From NCBI GenBank assembly GCA_019671135.1, contig JAHRHY010000012.1, forward strand, positions 1,488,001 through 1,552,000: a stretch of DNA of 64,000 nt. The letters run 5' to 3'. Shown piece after piece: positions 59,500 through 64,000 of this stretch. Under the pieces are notes generated by a model. The model searched no databases and was not told the origin of the DNA. It saw only the letters and a program-made list of their open reading frames with translations. A program made the translations under genes and the position numbers. This DNA comes from Linnemannia hyalina (lineage: Eukaryota; Mortierellomycota; Mortierellomycetes; Mortierellales; Mortierellaceae). Within the stretch, counting starts at the first letter, position 1; every line of letters begins with the position of its first letter.

Positions 59500-62017
59500 A
59501 TGACCTCGTCTTCTCGTCGAAGGGGGTCATCCCTCACAACATACTTCCTCCTAGCCTCAGCACTACTCTTAGCATCAACAATCATAACTCCAAGCGCACC
59601 GTCAATAGCATACGCAGCACCCTTTTTCCCATACTCCTCCTCGCTCACACCAGACACTACCAAGCGTCAGACAACAACCGACCTCGATCCAGCACACTAC
59701 CGGACTCAGCTCTACAAGTCTGATAAAGTCATTGAGGAGTTTGAGGACCTACTCAATTCAACTACACTGGACTCTTGTCAGATGTGTCGGAGGGGTATGA
59801 AAATGGCACAAGAGTTCTCCCTGGAGGCGCCTGAGCTGGTTCCAGGGGTGTTGAGGATTTTATGTGCGAGGTATTCGTTCCTGCGACTTGATTCATGTGC
59901 AGGTACGAAGGATGATATTGGATTTTGATGATCAATATGTGAGACTGTTAAGCATTCACTGAGATGAACGCTGTTGTTGTTTTTGGTTGTTGATCTGATA
60001 ACTGATCATCAAACCCTTTTTGTAACTTTCTGACGATAGGACTGATGGTGCGGTTGGGACCAGAGTTGGCAGAGATCTTTTCACAAATGGACGTCGACGG
60101 GTCAGACGGATACTACGCCTGCGCCTACAGCTTCCCAGGATCATGTCCCGTCCCCAAACACCAACCCGCCAACCCCACCATCTTCCCAAAACCAAAACCA
60201 GCCAACGCAGCACAACCACCACCCAGTGGACAATCCATGAAAGTCCTCCATTTCTCAGACTGGCATCTTGACCCCCTCTACCGACCGGGCACAGAAGCCA
60301 AATGCAGCCACAACATCTGCTGTCGGGATTTTGGATCGTGGAATGACCCTGGGCCGATCAAGAAGCGGGCGTCGAAATGGGGCGAACCCAAGTGTGATAC
60401 CCCAATTGCTTTGGGATTGAGCGCTTTGGAGGCGATTCAGAGGTTTGTCCCTAATGCGACGTTTGGGTTGTTTACAGGCGATATTGTGAGCCATGATTCG
60501 TGGTTGATTACGGAAAAGTATGTTGCGGATCTGGAGAAGACGAGTTATGAGTTGTTTAAGAAGTATCTGCAGGAGGTGAGACTGTATGTGGTGTTGGGGA
60601 ACCATGATTCGTACCCGAGCGATCAGGCGCCAGCGCGACATAAACCGGAGCAATATTCTACGCATCAGTGGTATGTCTGCGAAATAATTGTTGCTATTAT
60701 TATTTAAACCCATTGACGATCGTCCACGATAATAGCGCTAGTTGTAAATATGTCAATTAACTCTCTTTTGATTTTACTGCTTTATGTAGGTTGTACGACC
60801 ATGTAGCGACGGTGTGGGAAAAGAACGAATGGATCACGTCGATAGAGGCAGACTATGCACGGTCTCACAACGCCATGTTCATGACGAGACCCATGCCAGG
60901 GTTGAAGCTGATCACGTTGAACACGGATCTGTTCTACGTCCGCAATTACTACAATATGCTGGACACTGACCAGGATGACCCTTCCGGATTGTTTCATGAT
61001 CTGATTCTGGAACTGCAGGATAGCGAGGATCGGCATGAGCGAGGTACTGTTATAACACTCTACTTGTTTGAAGAAGTTGGACATTTGACGGAGACGTCTT
61101 TCAGTATGCGGATCAAATCAAGTACGATTATTAATCCACCTTTCTATCTTACTTTCAAATAGTCTGGATAATGGGACACATGGCGCCTGTGACATTGACG
61201 CTTCCGCGGTCTTCGATACTGTTCCAGAGGGTCGTCGCCCGATACTCTCCTCATGTTATTGCAGGGATCTTTACGGGACATTATCACCAGGACAAGTTTA
61301 TTGTCATGCACGACCCTGACGCTGAGGAGCGTACCCAGGCGTCGGCTGTTAATGTTGTGTACCAGGGACCCAGTATCACACCCCTCGACAAGGCCAACCC
61401 TGTAAGTTTTTTTTAGGTGTCAATTACTTGCTTTGTGTCATCCCAGGAGGTGTATACTAATCGACTTCGTTTTTTTTTCTTTGTAATAGGCGATTCGATG
61501 GTATGATGTGGACCCCAAAACATTCTCAATCCTGGACTCCCACACAGTGACAGCCGACATCATAACTCAAGCCGACTACTGGGAATCCCACGACCTAGAG
61601 CCCGAATGGATCCTCGAATACTCTGCTCGCTCAACCTACTCTGACCCACTCCACCCTCTCCCCGCCGGAGAACCCCTCTCCCCGGCATTCTGGCAAAGCG
61701 CCGTAGAGAGGATGAAGGATGACGCAGGGTTGTTTGGAAAGTACATTCGGTACCAGTCGAAATCGTCGGCGGAGGCGAAGGAGTGTCTGTGGGGGACGGT
61801 TTGTGAAGCCGAGACGAGGTGTGAGTTGCAGGCTTCTACGGTGTTGGAGCATGATGTTTGTGAGGCTATGCTTGAGGAGGAGGGTGCGGCGGGTGTTGGA
61901 GGAAAGGGTGGGAGGAAGAAGCCGAAACCGAATCGCTGGAAGCGGTTTGGGGTGACGAGGAGTGGGGTGGTTTTGGACGTGAATGCGTATGATAGGGAGA
62001 GGGGGATTGATTTTTAA
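59500..62017 (+). CDS. acid sphingomyelinase-like phosphodiesterase, secreted
   Basis: Five exons (59500-59902, 60040-60670, 60790-61043, 61163-61401, 61490-62017) encode 684 aa. A signal peptide (about 1-39) precedes a saposin-B-like domain with Cys93, Cys96, Cys122, Cys133, Cys162 and Cys170. The calcineurin-like metallophosphoesterase domain shows all expected dinuclear-zinc motifs: FSDWHLD (Asp208, His210), FTGDIVSHD (Asp282), LGNHDSYP (about 321-327), VWIMGHMAP and the C-terminal GHYHQD. The family cleaves sphingomyelin or related phosphodiesters (some members hydrolyse nucleotides) at acidic pH in vacuole/lysosome or outside the cell; the substrate here cannot be read from sequence. The C-terminal 180 residues include a Cys-rich segment (ECLWGTVCEAETRCEL) and a Gly/Lys-rich tail. 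The saposin fusion favours the SMPD1 branch rather than the SMPDL branch. Confidence 0.92.
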
Positions 62018-62598
62018 ACAAGCCTGGGCGGAGGGAGGGTGAGCTGTCTTTTGTTAATGGGAACGAGAGGATGTGAAGGATAGACCTTTTCATAGATTGA
62101 TCATGGATTTTTGCATGTATTGTTCATTTTGCTTACCAATTGACGTGGTTCTTTGTCACCTCATGTCTTATACACGGGGGTGAGTAAAAGTATATATCTG
62201 AAGAATGCACAACGGGGACAAAGGAAAAATGTAAACGACGACGCGGGTCTACCAAAATTTCTTGCGCGGTTCAGAGGATATGGTGGCTTAGCCGGTTAGA
62301 GATCAGCTTTTCACTTTCGTTTTGCATGGGAGGCACAAACGTTCACGCGCATCCCTCTTGTTCTTCACATAAACTCCTTCGCCTCCGTTCATCCTGCTTG
62401 CCCACCCATCCTTCCATCCTTCCGCACTCAGCCTTGGCTTGCCTCACATCACAAGCACATCAGGAACGCAGGAACACTGGAGAAACAATACCAGTCGCTA
62501 CATAGCCATTGTCTGAACTGGAGCTTTAATTCCTTTCACACGAGCAACACACGACCGCCGTCTCTAGTGATCAACGAAGAAGGAAACAACTAGCAACA
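62018..62598. other. phosphodiesterase-FIP1 intergenic spacer
   Basis: 3' flank and FIP1 leader. A tRNA A-box-like string (TGGCTTAGCCGG) occurs at about 62283-62294 but no matching B-box or cloverleaf follows. Confidence 0.6.
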
Positions 62599-64000
62599 AT
62601 GTCGCACATTGACGACGATGACGAGTTCTTATACGGCTCCTCGGAACCCACTACCAACGCCCCCGCTCCCGCAGTAGCTGGTAACTACACCAATCACAAG
62701 AGCCTCAGGGGGCTTATCCTTTCGCGTTCGAATGAACCTTTTGTCGGGTGCCTTTCTTGGTGTGTATTGCAGCGGGACCTAACAGTGGTATTCTTTTTTT
62801 TGCGGCTCTTTGATAATGTAGGCCAGGACAGCGATGCATTTGATCTCTACGGCGGCGAAGGCGGATCCAAGTATGTCACTTTTTTTTGTGGGGGCACAGG
62901 ATGTTTGTTCAATGTTTGAGAAAGTCGCCGCCATCGAGTTTTTTTTTTATCGTCACTATTGTCTGACAAATCCATCACTGCTATTCTCTACCGCCTACAC
63001 TTTTTTTTTGTTCAAATTAGATCGACAGAGGTCAGGGTCATGCCAGGAACAACAGGCGCTACTCAAGATGCCTCAGATGCCGCGGCCAAGAATGGTGGAG
63101 CCGACGACGATGAGGCCAATGGTGACGGTGATGACGATGAGGAGGAGGAAGGGTCAGATGAGGATGAGGATGATGAAGACGAGGATAGCGAATCTGTAAG
63201 TTCTATCGCCTTTGCTTGATTGTTTTGCTCTTGTGGTTGATACCACAAACAGAATGTTATTTGGTTACTGATGATTGGTTTCATCACTTTGAATGTTATA
63301 GGATATCGAGATTGTTATGGATAACGAGGATAGTAGAGATGCCGCTGGACCCTCAAAGTAAACCACTGCGGCCTAATACTGTGTGCTCTCTCAGGTTCAT
63401 TTCATTCTGGACTGCACGTAATGAACTGCGCGTGCTCAACTTCTCTAACCTGTATCTTCCTTCCACATAACTAGACAGACAGTTGTGAACATCAAGGCGA
63501 CAACACCCGCCAAACCAGGAACGACGACAGTGACAAAGGCAGACGGTACAGTCGATGTAATCCCAGCAACAAAACCCGGCGGTGTCGACATCAATGCGGT
63601 CGGAGCAATAGACGGTGTCGAACTGTTTGATGTGGATCTGGATGGTGCCGAGGACAAGCCATGGCGCAAACCTGGAGCTGATTTGACGGATTACTTCAAT
63701 TATGGATTCAACGAGAATATCTGGAGGGCTTATTGTCATAAGCAAAAGATGATGCGCGATAACCCCTTTGCTGGCGGCAAGGTATATTATCATATCTGTT
63801 TTCAGCACCAAAATCCTCTTGTTTTTCTGTGTTATCCAAGACGACGAAAGCTAACGCATACACTTCAATATGATATGATAGGGCTTTGATATCGACCCAA
63901 GTTTGCTGATGGATCTGCCTCCAGAGCTGAGAATGGGCGTGCCAGGAATGCCAGGAATGCCGGGAATGCCAGGAATGCCAGGAATGATGCCCGGTATGCC
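62599..64000 (+). CDS. FIP1: pre-mRNA 3'-end processing factor FIP1 (partial, runs off window)
   Basis: Six exons are visible: 62599-62680, 62822-62870, 63021-63195, 63302-63357, 63475-63781 and 63882 onward, past the window end. The diagnostic Fip1 motif is intact: [20 protein letters not shown], then [15 protein letters not shown]. Fip1 bridges poly(A) polymerase to the cleavage and polyadenylation factor complex in the nucleus. Before the motif lies an acidic segment (runs of Asp and Glu, about residues 70-102), as in other Fip1 proteins, which bind poly(A) polymerase through it. After it comes [18 protein letters not shown] and the start of a Gly-Met-Pro tandem repeat ([11 protein letters not shown]), the usual Pro-rich C-terminal region. 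About 220 residues are present; the stop lies outside. Confidence 0.93.

Noticed and set aside
62275..62345. Possible tRNA from an A-box-like string
   Set aside because: No B-box, no acceptor-stem pairing and no anticodon arm can be drawn.

Overview
The window is eukaryotic and almost certainly from a filamentous fungus. Its genes are broken by many short GT-AG introns, mostly 70-160 nt, with TAG or CAG acceptors and GTAAGT-like donors. It carries fungus-typical genes (a KCH-family potassium channel, MRPL20, PUT2, YCG1, SDC1/DPY30) together with a membrane-anchored GH9 cellulase. That gene set, the moderate GC content and the long pyrimidine-rich leaders fit an early-diverging lineage such as Mortierella. 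This placement is inference; no rRNA or mitochondrial marker is present.

Layout. 1-14.3 kb: intergenic DNA, a GH9 endoglucanase (-), a 3.8 kb divergent spacer, a KCH1-like channel (+) and ALG5 (+). 14.5-21.7 kb: a gene-poor accessory patch with a decayed secreted-protein gene, an unresolved secreted-protein gene, a roughly 500-bp-armed inverted repeat whose right side runs into a diverged direct duplication, then mitochondrial ribosomal protein MRPL20 (-). 21.7-34.3 kb: 12.7 kb with no convincing gene, full of microsatellites and one-strand purine or pyrimidine runs, ending at a single-zinc-finger protein (+). 37.5-64 kb: a dense housekeeping block: PUT2 (-), NSA2 (+), PDB1 (+), DPY30/SDC1 (-), then condensin YCG1, checkpoint clamp RAD9, COPII SEC23, an acid sphingomyelinase-like phosphodiesterase and FIP1 (all +, the last cut by the window end).

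The genes are functionally diverse and form no operon or obvious metabolic cluster. Loose themes are mitochondria (PUT2, PDB1, MRPL20), the secretory pathway and cell surface (ALG5, SEC23, GH9, phosphodiesterase) and chromosome biology (DPY30, YCG1, RAD9). PUT2/NSA2 and DPY30/YCG1 are divergent pairs with about 300 bp between start codons.

Exon coordinates were worked out by hand from reading frame, splice consensus and family alignment. The two observations I rate highest are a GC-AG intron placed exactly at the catalytic glutamate of the GH9 enzyme, with an in-frame alternative GT donor, and the long inverted repeat at 18.0-19.4 kb.
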